A DNA stretch of 15,059 nucleotides from Alphaproteobacteria bacterium (GTDB taxonomy: Bacteria; Pseudomonadota; Alphaproteobacteria; RF32; CAG-977). The stretch spans positions 1-15,059 of the forward strand of contig JAFVEJ010000200.1 of NCBI GenBank assembly GCA_017476085.1. The letters are read 5' to 3'. A model generated the notes under the pieces. The model searched no databases, was not told the origin of the DNA, and worked only from the letters and a program-made list of their open reading frames with translations. This document shows, piece after piece, positions 1 to 6,863 of the stretch; position 1 is the first letter of the stretch; the number at the start of each line of letters is the position of its first letter. The translations under genes and the position numbers were made by a program.

Positions 1-220
1 AAGGAGAAGCCGGAGTGTCCTGTCCTTCAAAAGGAATGGGGTATGCCGAAGCCGGTGCTGTCGGAGGAAGCGTTCTGTAGGATCTGGCATCTTTATCAAT
101 AGGTACAGGTCGAATATCATGGCGAACAGGTGTTACGCCCTGACTTTGCGCTTCTTCTGCCGCTTCCTCTCTTGATCGAACAGACGGCGGCGGCATTTTA
201 GATCCCGACCAGTCCCACAT
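1..220 (-). CDS. Proline-rich unknown protein, 5' part only (runs off the left edge)
   Basis: An open frame of 73 codons starts at an ATG at 218-220 and stays open to the window edge, so this is the N-terminal part of a longer gene. In-frame TGA two codons upstream means the ATG is the first possible start. An AAGGAGG-like SD lies at 236-242, 15 bases upstream, which is long; the internal Met at codon 9 is even farther from it. The visible residues start MWDWSGSKMPPPSVRSREEA and are rich in Pro, Ala, Glu and Arg, with no hydrophobic segment, so the N terminus looks soluble and disordered. It lies 35 bases after virD4 on the same strand and is probably co-transcribed with it. I recognise no family; a T4SS accessory protein or a substrate are both possible by position only. 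Confidence 0.6.
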   Translation of the reverse strand, partial: MWDWSGSKMPPPSVRSREEAAEEAQSQGVTPVRHDIRPVPIDKDARSYRTLPPTAPASAYPIPFEGQDTPASP

Positions 221-255
221 TTGTCAGTCTTTAAGCCTCCTTGTTGAAAAAAGGA

Positions 256-2625
256 CTAAAATTTTTCATCAATGAAATCGTCATAGTTTTCATTGTCGAA
301 AGCTTCTTCTTCGTCGTATTCTCCCCCTTCTACTTCTCCGTCTTCCTCATCAAAATCTTCGTCATCATAAACTTCATCGACATATTCTTCGTCGCCGTCG
401 GAGTCATTATCGCCGTATTTTTCATAATCTTCGATGATTTGCTGTGCGGGATCGTTTTCATCTTCCTCTTCATCCTCGGCAATATCGATCAATCCCTGTA
501 AAGCGCTGACATCCGTATCTTCACGTTGGGCAACTACCCAATACGGAACAAAAGGCGACGGCGGAATATTGCATTTTGCCGTCATTTCTTTATCTAAGAA
601 CCAACGCGGCGCGTCCGCCATAATCGGTCTGTTCATAAACCCTTGCATTAAGACGATTTGTTGGGTTGACGGCAATGACAGCATTTGCGAGGCGCCAATA
701 ACCGCCGTTCCCTGCAAAGAACGAGATACGTTGGCCGAAAACGGCGTTGCCTGTTTTGACCAACCTTCTGTTCTGGATTTGGAAGCGACTTCAACGGTTT
801 TTGTGCCGATCATTTTTTCAAAACGCTGAGCCGTTTGTTCGTTGTTCTGCGATAGAATAATTTTGGCGGCCGTTGTAGAAATAATCGTTTCCAGGTCGTC
901 CTTTCCGTATTGACCTGAAATTTGGCCTAAGTCTTGTCCGATCAGTAAATAAGATACTTTTTGACCACGACCGACCGCCGGTCCGTCTTTCACCGCGCCC
1001 AATTTCGGCATTTGCGGGAATTCGTCGAGCACAAACAATGTCGGGAACGGCCCTGTCATCGATCCGTCGCCTTGTTTGAAATTAGGCGGATTCGCAATCA
1101 GGAAGTTACTCATTAATTCGACGAACGTTCCGGTAATAATATTTAACGCGCGCGCATCAACCTGGTTCACGGACAGATAAATCGCGATGGATTTCATCTC
1201 GCCGGTGATCGGATCTTTCATACCGCGTAAGTCTTTGAAAATGAAGTCGCTCATTTTCGTTCTGGAACGAACGGCCGAGTTCTTGAAAATACCGATGCCG
1301 GTTAATGCCGTTGACAAAATAGAACCGCGTTCCTTATCCGGCGTTCCTGACAGCTGATTCAATTCCACAACCGCGCGGTGCGCATATCCGTAGCGTTTAC
1401 ATTCGGCTACGGCCTGATCCAACATATCGCGCATCGGATCGGCCAAAGCCGCCATTTGGTCGCCTTCTTCCGTTTTGCGCTTGATTTCTGCCGCCATTTG
1501 CATTTGCGCTTCAGTCAGCCAGTCCAGAATCATCGCGATACATGGTTCAGCGCCGATCCATGATTCCGGCAGCATTTCCCACGTTCCGATCGGCACATAA
1601 TTGTTCAAGTCCAAAGTTCCGTTGCGCAGATGTTCCAAGGCTTCGGCCGCATCCGCGTCAGTCATATCCATATAATAACCTTCCAGAACTTCACGGTCTT
1701 TATCATCCAGTTTGCCTTCATACAGACGACCGATAAAATAGTCATTCGCACGGGCATGTTCGCATTTTCCGACAACAAAGTGAATAAAGCCGGTCAATGC
1801 GTTACGGCCGGTCTTGGCCCAGTGCGGATCTGCGCCGCCTTTAGGCTCTTCCACCAGAACGTTCACCATAGAGTCGACATACATATCGCGCGCCGGGCCG
1901 AACGGCGGCAGACAAGTGTTGGACAGCATGTTCCAGCTGGGATAATAAATGCCTTTTTCCGGTTCGTCTTCCGCCCCCCAGTTGATAACGAAAACAGGGC
2001 CGATCGTTTGCCTGTATCCGCTTGTTTTAAAACACAATTCCGGTTTAGGGTCGTTGACGATGATGCTGATGTTGTTGGATTCAAAAATGGTTGGCATAAC
2101 GACGCCGACGGTTTTACCTGTTCCGGGAGGCGCCAACACCAAAACGGACAATGTTTCAGGCAAGCGCAGCAGCTTGCCGTGCCAGCGGCCAAGAACGACG
2201 ATGAAGCCTCTGAACAATCCCATTTTTTCAATATCGGCTTTTGTAGCAATACGCCCGGATCCGTGAATGGTGGATAACCAGGAATGCGGGTTTGTCGCTA
2301 TTCCCGTAAACAATATTCCCATAAAAGAAAAAATGGGAATGACCGGAAGCCAAAAATAAAAAGGCATATCCGCATTAGTCGTAAAAAATTTAACGCTCCA
2401 TTTCCAGTAAATGTTAAGAAGATATATCGGATCGAAAATTGCTTTTTTAGTAAATTTCCAAACCATCAGCATCGTATTTTGGCTGATGCCTCTGGGGATT
2501 AGGTTTGTTAAAGAAAAAGACAGAATGGCCAGTATGTGTGATGCAAATAATGCAATCAAAACCGTCCACACAACCCATTGTATGGCGGCTTCTCTTTCTG
2601 CCCATTCTTCCCCGGTTCTAGCCAT
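256..2625 (-). CDS. virD4: VirD4/TraG-type type IV secretion coupling ATPase
   Basis: A 789-aa T4SS coupling protein: an inner-membrane ATPase that recruits substrates (protein or nucleoprotein) and feeds them to the secretion channel. Hydrophobic segments at about residues 18-40 and 90-110 fit the usual N-terminal anchor. Walker A APPGTGKT is at 165-172, followed by the NDPKPE stretch at 191-196; Walker B LFVLDEF is at 530-536, followed by the conserved GRGQKVSYLLIGQDLGQ region near 552-568. The stretch at about 285-440 between the boxes fits the all-alpha domain. The last 73 residues (717-789) are an acidic tail with about 40 Asp/Glu. ATG start at 2623-2625 has a good SD (AAGGAG, 2637-2642). 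It follows the two paralogous membrane proteins in the same direction, after a 111-base gap. The family is certain; the VirD4 name is by family, since TraG-like conjugation proteins share the same fold. Confidence 0.95.
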   Translation of the reverse strand: MARTGEEWAEREAAIQWVVWTVLIALFASHILAILSFSLTNLIPRGISQNTMLMVWKFTKKAIFDPIYLLNIYWKWSVKFFTTNADMPFYFWLPVIPIFSFMGILFTGIATNPHSWLSTIHGSGRIATKADIEKMGLFRGFIVVLGRWHGKLLRLPETLSVLVLAPPGTGKTVGVVMPTIFESNNISIIVNDPKPELCFKTSGYRQTIGPVFVINWGAEDEPEKGIYYPSWNMLSNTCLPPFGPARDMYVDSMVNVLVEEPKGGADPHWAKTGRNALTGFIHFVVGKCEHARANDYFIGRLYEGKLDDKDREVLEGYYMDMTDADAAEALEHLRNGTLDLNNYVPIGTWEMLPESWIGAEPCIAMILDWLTEAQMQMAAEIKRKTEEGDQMAALADPMRDMLDQAVAECKRYGYAHRAVVELNQLSGTPDKERGSILSTALTGIGIFKNSAVRSRTKMSDFIFKDLRGMKDPITGEMKSIAIYLSVNQVDARALNIITGTFVELMSNFLIANPPNFKQGDGSMTGPFPTLFVLDEFPQMPKLGAVKDGPAVGRGQKVSYLLIGQDLGQISGQYGKDDLETIISTTAAKIILSQNNEQTAQRFEKMIGTKTVEVASKSRTEGWSKQATPFSANVSRSLQGTAVIGASQMLSLPSTQQIVLMQGFMNRPIMADAPRWFLDKEMTAKCNIPPSPFVPYWVVAQREDTDVSALQGLIDIAEDEEEDENDPAQQIIEDYEKYGDNDSDGDEEYVDEVYDDEDFDEEDGEVEGGEYDEEEAFDNENYDDFIDEKF

Positions 2626-2665
2626 TTTGGAAAATACTCCTTAAAGGTACAAAATTATCTTTTCC

Positions 2666-2702
2666 AGTATAAAAGAAATGAGAACAAAAATCTACCGTTC
2701 TC
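2666..2702 (-). promoter_or_regulatory. Possible internal promoter and dyad upstream of virD4
   Basis: The 111-base gap before virD4 holds a good -10 hexamer on the minus strand (TATACT, 2666-2671) but only a poor -35 at normal spacing. An inverted repeat GAGAAC (2680-2685) / GTTCTC (2697-2702) lies just upstream, with an 11-base loop and a T-rich run on each side. It may be a weak terminator for the preceding gene, an operator, or a processing hairpin that sets virD4 levels separately from the paralog pair. Confidence 0.3.
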
Positions 2703-2736
2703 GTTATTTTTTTTATTAAGAATAAAGAAAAATTTT

Positions 2737-3786
2737 TTAACCGATCAGGTTTGAAATGCTGTGATACAGTCCGTCATCCGGAGCGCCGACGGAAGAAACG
2801 GCATTTTGTAAATTGGTGATTTCATCCGGCCCGCCTTCATCAAAACGGCATACCGTTACATTTAATCCGTTCCATACTTCAAACATATCTTCCGCATTGA
2901 TGATCGTTCCCTGACGGATAACGACCATTGCTTTTATTTCCAAACCTTTTGCCGTTCCGGTCAACATAGGAGCTAAAGCATCACGCGCGTTCAAAACAAC
3001 GCGAACCGGGGAAATACGATGATTGCTTTCTGAAAACCATAAAGGCTCTTCATCATTAAATCGCTCTTCATCTGCAAGCCAGTCTCCGCTTTCCGAATCA
3101 ATCAGGCACAACAAAATATGATTGGCCGCCACAGCGGCAAAATCAATTTTCTTGCCGGCGATTTTAGCATCGGTAATCAGCCTGTAACCGGCCGAACGCA
3201 AAATATCCATCACAGAACCGCCCGCAGCGGAAGACGCGGTGTTCGTCGCCTTTTGAACAACAGGCGCGGAAGTTGCCTGAGAACGTTCAACAGCAGGCGC
3301 CGCAGCCGGAGAGATATTTTGAGGACTTTCTTCTTTTTCCGGCGCTTTATCCGGATGCTTGATTTTTCCGGATCCGGCTCTGATAGCGGGCGGCCGCGTT
3401 TGTTTATAAGACTTTTTCTTCGTGACTTTCGGACGAGCTGTTTTCTTTTCTTTATTTTTTTCTTTAATTTTGTTGCGTATAAAGCGCAGAGGGAAAAGCA
3501 AGATAATTTTAAACCATTTGAGCCATGGGATGGTACAAAGAATGGCGCTGCCCGTCAGCCAGACCGGCAACATTGCAAACAAAACGATAACAAACGACCA
3601 TTCGCGAACAGATTGAATTATCCAGCCGTTTTGCCATTCATTCCAAATATACAGCCAATGCTGCCGTGCCGTAGGGTTGAATCCCCACATAGACATCATC
3701 AGACGCTGCAGCCAAAAAAAGTATCCGATTGTCCAGATGAACAAAATAAAGAAAATCCGGGAAATGGCAAAAATTATTTTGACCAA
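2737..3786 (-). CDS. Membrane protein of unknown family, paralog 2 of a tandem pair
   Basis: A 349-aa protein I do not recognise. Two hydrophobic segments (about 5-25 and 63-90) flank a short loop with WGF at 34-36, HW at 43-44 and GW at 54-55. A Lys/Arg-rich stretch (about 103-130) and a Pro/Ala/Ser-rich linker (about 130-190) follow, then a compact C-terminal domain (about 190-349) containing KKIDFAAVAANHILLCLID at 212-230. Positive charges after the second helix place the C-terminal domain in the cytoplasm by the positive-inside rule. The start codon is TTG (3784-3786), supported by a strong AGGAGG SD five bases upstream. It starts 18 bases after the stop of its paralog and precedes virD4, so a role with the coupling protein or the inner-membrane complex is a reasonable guess by context. 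Confidence 0.85.
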   Translation of the reverse strand: MVKIIFAISRIFFILFIWTIGYFFWLQRLMMSMWGFNPTARQHWLYIWNEWQNGWIIQSVREWSFVIVLFAMLPVWLTGSAILCTIPWLKWFKIILLFPLRFIRNKIKEKNKEKKTARPKVTKKKSYKQTRPPAIRAGSGKIKHPDKAPEKEESPQNISPAAAPAVERSQATSAPVVQKATNTASSAAGGSVMDILRSAGYRLITDAKIAGKKIDFAAVAANHILLCLIDSESGDWLADEERFNDEEPLWFSESNHRISPVRVVLNARDALAPMLTGTAKGLEIKAMVVIRQGTIINAEDMFEVWNGLNVTVCRFDEGGPDEITNLQNAVSSVGAPDDGLYHSISNLIG

Positions 3787-3791
3787 CGAAG

Positions 3792-3797
3792 CCTCCT
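3792..3797 (-). promoter_or_regulatory. Ribosome binding site that supports a TTG start
   Basis: AGGAGG on the minus strand, five bases before the TTG at 3784-3786 and inside the 18-base gap after the preceding stop codon. The spacing and strength make the TTG the likely true start. Confidence 0.8.
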
Positions 3798-3804
3798 GTG
3801 TCCG

Positions 3805-4875
3805 TTATTCGCCATTTCCTGTTTCCATTAAATCAAGAATTGCGACAGCCATCGCATCGTTCAATGTCTGCGAAGAGGCCGGCTGTGATTTAATGTATTC
3901 TGTCAAGGCATTTGTATCCGGCAGAGAAGTGGTTTTGCAGGATCCCATCCTTAAAACAGATATATCCCACTTTTCCAAATGCTTCAGGAGTTCGTCCGTA
4001 TTCAAGACATTTCCATGATCCAATATCATGCAGCAGTTAATGCTCAGTTCGGCATATTCGGGCATTTCTTTTGAGAAATATTTTTGCAAAACAGTCTTGG
4101 CTTTTACCATAGGACGCAAAGGAGAGGGAATGGAAGTTTTTTCCGTTTTCCAAACGGCGGGGGAAGCATCTTCCATAACTTCCCAGGTTTCTCCTTCATC
4201 CGGGCCTTCACAAAGCAAAAACACCCCTTCTTGTGTGATTGCAATCAAATTGACGGGAAAATCCACGATTTTCATTTGCCGTAAAATAAAGATTTTTCTG
4301 GCTTCCAACGTATCCGCCAGTTTTTGCCATAAATCGAAGCGGATAGCCGCCTGATCAGCCGGAGACTCATTTGTTTGTAGCGACGAACTTTTTTCTGTGT
4401 GTCCGGCCGTTGCCGCGGTTCCTTTTCCGCGCAGATGGTCAATATGGTGTAGCTTTTGAGAGGAAATTTTGATGGTTTTTTCGGGTTCTTTTTTAGCGGC
4501 TAAAGCTTCCTGACGATTCGCCGGTCCTAATGCCGCTGCTATAGATTGAGCCTGTAATTTAGCTTTTTTCTTATTTTCGAAGAATGTTTTAGGAAATAAT
4601 AAAAACTTTTTTAAGGGAAAAACGTAAACAACAAACAATGTTCCGAAATATCCGGGGATCAGCAGCAACAGTCCGACAAAGAACATAACCTCTTTGGGTT
4701 TGCGCAGAGTCCAGCCGCTTTTCCATTTTTCTATGATATGGTTCCAATGCCGTTCCGAAATCAGGTCAAACCCCCAGCAATACGAAAAAATGCTGCGCGC
4801 AATTACAAAAAAGAGCCCGGCAGCAACAACCGCCGAAAAAAGAAGCGGGATAAGCCGTATTTTTCCTTTTTTCAT
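3805..4875 (-). CDS. Membrane protein of unknown family, paralog 1 of a tandem pair
   Basis: A 356-aa protein, first gene of the operon that leads to virD4. Hydrophobic segments lie at about 8-28 and 63-88. WGF (34-36), HW (43-44) and GW (54-55) are at exactly the same residue numbers as in the downstream 349-aa protein, so the two are diverged tandem duplicates. A variable Ala/Lys/Glu/Ser linker (about 100-175) leads to a C-terminal domain (about 178-356) with KIVDFPVNLIAI at 202-213 and a later FLLCEGPDEGETW, matching the order of similar elements in the paralog. ATG start at 4873-4875 follows a GAGGGGG stretch. A clear promoter lies 30-55 bases upstream. No known family is recognised; cytoplasmic placement of the C-terminal domain is inferred from flanking basic residues. 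Confidence 0.88.
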   Translation of the reverse strand: MKKGKIRLIPLLFSAVVAAGLFFVIARSIFSYCWGFDLISERHWNHIIEKWKSGWTLRKPKEVMFFVGLLLLIPGYFGTLFVVYVFPLKKFLLFPKTFFENKKKAKLQAQSIAAALGPANRQEALAAKKEPEKTIKISSQKLHHIDHLRGKGTAATAGHTEKSSSLQTNESPADQAAIRFDLWQKLADTLEARKIFILRQMKIVDFPVNLIAITQEGVFLLCEGPDEGETWEVMEDASPAVWKTEKTSIPSPLRPMVKAKTVLQKYFSKEMPEYAELSINCCMILDHGNVLNTDELLKHLEKWDISVLRMGSCKTTSLPDTNALTEYIKSQPASSQTLNDAMAVAILDLMETGNGE

Positions 4876-4902
4876 TTAACCCCCTCATATTACTGTATAT
4901 TA

Positions 4903-4930
4903 AATATATAACAATGCTGATAAAAGTCAA
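4903..4930 (-). promoter_or_regulatory. Sigma-70-type promoter of the paralog-pair/virD4 operon
   Basis: Minus-strand -35 TTGACT (4925-4930) and -10 TATATT (4903-4908), 16-base spacer. Transcription would start near 4896 and give a leader of about 20 bases. The -35 box lies in the T-rich tail of the upstream gene's terminator, so the two units are packed head to tail. Confidence 0.7.
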
Positions 4931-4934
4931 AAAG

Positions 4935-4957
4935 AAAGGGAGCGGCGTGCTCCCTTT
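4935..4957 (-). terminator. Intrinsic terminator after the 191-aa protein gene
   Basis: A 9-bp perfect stem (AAAGGGAGC with GCTCCCTTT) and a 5-base loop. On the minus strand it is followed by CTTTTTGACTTTT, and it lies about 20 bases after the stop codon at 4978-4980. The stem is also flanked by Ts on the plus strand, so it could work both ways. Confidence 0.8.
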
Positions 4958-4977
4958 TTCGAAAAAGGCAAAGAAGT

Positions 4978-5553
4978 TTAGTATGAGTGCCCTTTTTGGG
5001 GAGTCATGATGGGGCGCGTCACGTTGGCAGTATTGGTGCTGTTTCTTGCATATTCGGTAGTCCGTAAGGAAGCCTCCAGTGCATCTTTCCTGGCACCGAG
5101 TTTTTGTCCGGCCTGTAAATGTTTATCTATGGCTTCCACTAAACCCTTTGCTCTGTCTCCGAGACTTTGTAGTGAACCTTTAGGGGTGTTTATCGTGTTT
5201 TCTCTCTCTTTTTTTATAGCTTCTAATTCTTTTTTGGATACTCTATATGTATTTATAGGACCTTTTCCGTTTATGCCAAAGATCAGGCAAATATCATCAT
5301 GTATAGGGCCGTCTCCCAAAGCGGCGCTGTATAAATCAGACATAAAATTCAGCATTATCTCATCTCTGGTATTTCCTCTGAATTGGAATTTAATTTCCCC
5401 GTCCTCTTTTTCTTCTTCTTTTTTTTCTCTTTTTTTTGCTTGCCCTTGATCCGGCGTGACTCTTTCAGAAAAGGTCATTGACGACGATTCTTCTTTTTCA
5501 TCAAAGACAGTGGAGTTGTCTGTGTTGGTCATGTTTTTGTTTTTTTCGGTCAT
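4978..5553 (-). CDS. Charged unknown soluble protein, 191 aa
   Basis: No family recognised. Residues 1-55 are polar and disordered-looking, with a Lys/Glu cluster (KKREKKEEEKEDGE, about 40-53). Residues 56-100 look like a small folded part (FQFRGNTRDEIMLNFMSDLY, then DDICLIFGINGKGP), and about 105-165 is Lys/Glu/Leu-rich helix, possibly coiled coil. There is no signal peptide or membrane segment. The start is set at the ATG at 5551-5553, because the AAGGAG SD (5561-5566) sits seven bases before it and only one base before the alternative ATG at 5557-5559, which would add two residues. It has its own promoter and terminator, so it is a single-gene unit within the T4SS block. A secreted substrate or a cytoplasmic chaperone would fit the position, but nothing in the sequence proves either. 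Confidence 0.8.
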   Translation of the reverse strand: MTEKNKNMTNTDNSTVFDEKEESSSMTFSERVTPDQGQAKKREKKEEEKEDGEIKFQFRGNTRDEIMLNFMSDLYSAALGDGPIHDDICLIFGINGKGPINTYRVSKKELEAIKKERENTINTPKGSLQSLGDRAKGLVEAIDKHLQAGQKLGARKDALEASLRTTEYARNSTNTANVTRPIMTPQKGHSY

Positions 5554-5560
5554 AAACATT

Positions 5561-5566
5561 CTCCTT
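5561..5566 (-). promoter_or_regulatory. Ribosome binding site that selects the ATG at 5551-5553
   Basis: AAGGAG, seven bases before the ATG at 5551-5553. The upstream ATG (5557-5559) nearly touches it, which is too close for efficient initiation. Confidence 0.65.
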
Positions 5567-5600
5567 TTGAGAAATAGAATAAACGCTTCCTTAGCTGTCG

Positions 5601-5629
5601 AGTATATAAGGAAAGTTTTTTTTTGTCTA
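5601..5629 (-). promoter_or_regulatory. Sigma-70-type promoter of the 191-aa protein gene
   Basis: Minus-strand -35 TAGACA (5624-5629) and -10 TATACT (5601-5606), 17-base spacer that begins with a run of eight As. Transcription would start near 5594, with a leader of about 40 bases. Confidence 0.65.
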
Positions 5630-5662
5630 TACAGTCATTAAAAGTTCATATTAATGAAAGGA

Positions 5663-6634
5663 CTATATTTTTAAGCCTTTAAGAAAAGACGCCAATTGTT
5701 TGTTGATGGCGGAGGCTTTCGCTGCAGAGGTGTTTTTAGGCATTTTTTCCAATAGAATAGGGGAAAAAAACAACGGGTTTGTAATTAAGGTCTGATACGC
5801 CTTTTCCGGTTCTTTTTTTGACAAATTGAAATAGTTGTCAATCAGTTTTTTGGCATCCACCGGAAATTTCTTGCGTTCGATTGCGGCGACGAAACGTTTT
5901 TTTACAGCCTCAACGTCTTCTTTTATTTTTTTTACGTTTTTGATGATTTCTTTTGCTTGTTCTTTAACTCCGCGAAGCTCTATTTTTTGACTGATTATTT
6001 GCATGTCAAGCCGTATATCCAAATAAGCTAAAATAATCTGGTCGGATGTTGACGGAACTTGGTCTCCTATCCGCAGGCGTTCCGCTTCCAGAAGCTTTTC
6101 CGTCGGAGCGGTCGATTTCATAATCCGTTCCAATCCGTTGATGAATGGAGCGATCTCTCTTAAATCTTGTATAAGGGCGGCAGGTTTCTTTTTCTTGAAT
6201 TTCTGCAAAAATTCTGCCGGTGAATTTGAGCTTTCAGGTAAGGGAATCCGCATTTTGGGGAATTGATAACCGTTTTGCTGAGCGACTTTTTTAGCATAAA
6301 TGCGGGCATAGACATAAAAGAGGAACATTTTTACAAAAATATTGTCCGCTTTTCTGAGGGTTGCCGTGATGTCTTTCGGTATTTCAATGGCAAAAGGAAG
6401 AAAACCGTTGCTGCCGGATTGATTTTTAGCGGGCGATTCGTTTCCTGAAGGGGGAACCGGAGCGGGCGCGGCAAATGTGCCGGCCGGTTTTACGGGAGCC
6501 GGTGCAACGGGCTGTTTTATGATTGGAGCCGATTGCGAAGGCGCTGAAACCGGGCGTTTGACAAGAACTTTAACCCGTTTGACCAAAATCTTTTTGACAG
6601 GGACGGGTGAAGAGGGCTGCTGCGGAGAATCCAT
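5663..6634 (-). CDS. Proline-rich N-terminal / helical C-terminal unknown protein, 323 aa
   Basis: No family recognised. Residues 1-70 are a Pro/Ala/Ser-rich low-complexity tail with a basic repeated patch (KKILVKRVKVLVKRP, 14-28). Residues about 85-323 look alpha-helical. One moderately hydrophobic helix (FVKMFLFYVYARIYAKKVA, 100-118) may bind a membrane or pack in a core; a Lys/Glu-rich probable coiled coil spans about 212-255. The frame extends upstream to a TTG at 6749-6751, but that extension has no SD and lies over a good promoter (6674-6702), so the ATG at 6632-6634 is chosen. No strong SD precedes it. It is the first minus-strand gene divergent from the VirB6 block. A T4SS accessory or effector role is possible by context only. 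Confidence 0.8.
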   Translation of the reverse strand: MDSPQQPSSPVPVKKILVKRVKVLVKRPVSAPSQSAPIIKQPVAPAPVKPAGTFAAPAPVPPSGNESPAKNQSGSNGFLPFAIEIPKDITATLRKADNIFVKMFLFYVYARIYAKKVAQQNGYQFPKMRIPLPESSNSPAEFLQKFKKKKPAALIQDLREIAPFINGLERIMKSTAPTEKLLEAERLRIGDQVPSTSDQIILAYLDIRLDMQIISQKIELRGVKEQAKEIIKNVKKIKEDVEAVKKRFVAAIERKKFPVDAKKLIDNYFNLSKKEPEKAYQTLITNPLFFSPILLEKMPKNTSAAKASAINKQLASFLKGLKI

Positions 6635-6673
6635 AGGCTTATTCTTAAACAAAATTAAAACAACGATACGGTT

Positions 6674-6702
6674 AATATAACGAAACAGAAATAAGAAGTC
6701 AA
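6674..6702 (-). promoter_or_regulatory. Sigma-70-type promoter of the 323-aa protein gene
   Basis: Minus-strand -35 TTGACT (6697-6702) and -10 TATATT (6674-6679), 17-base spacer. Both hexamers are identical to those of the promoter at 4903-4930. Transcription would start near 6667, about 33 bases before the ATG at 6634, which rules against the longer TTG-initiated frame. Confidence 0.72.
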
Positions 6703-6737
6703 AAAAATCTATGCCGCCGGGAGAGGCAAGATATTTT

Positions 6738-6774
6738 TTGACAAAAATCAAAAAACTGTCACATTTTGTATTAT
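6738..6774 (+). promoter_or_regulatory. Possible control region of the VirB6 block
   Basis: A perfect -35 TTGACA is at 6738-6743, but no good -10 sits 16-18 bases downstream; a TATTAT at 6769-6774 is 25 bases away. TGACA (6739-6743) and TGTCA (6757-6761) form an inverted repeat with a 13-base gap, which could be an operator or a site for an activator that compensates for the poor spacing. It faces the divergent promoter at 6674-6702. Confidence 0.3.
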
Positions 6775-6848
6775 GGTTTTGTGTTAGCCTAAAAAAATAG
6801 GATTCTTATCAGCACGGCATGGTTCGAAAAGTCTTGAGATTTTGCCTG

Positions 6849-6854
6849 AAAGGA
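6849..6854 (+). promoter_or_regulatory. Ribosome binding site that selects the ATG at 6864
   Basis: AAAGGA, nine bases before the ATG at 6864-6866. The earlier in-frame ATG at 6819 has no SD, and starting there would put 15 extra residues before the signal peptide. Confidence 0.65.
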
Positions 6855-6863
6855 TGTTCAACA

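Noticed and set aside
241..501. Plus-strand hydrophobic frame opposite the end of virD4
   Set aside because: It is the complement of the acidic GA-rich tail of virD4; no SD and no family.
2737..3786. Possible PD-(D/E)xK nuclease fold in the C-terminal domain (KKIDFAAVAANHILLCLID)
   Set aside because: The spacing of a first Asp after a Gly-Lys-Lys and a hydrophobic strand is suggestive, but the E-x-K partner is missing and the paralog does not keep it either.
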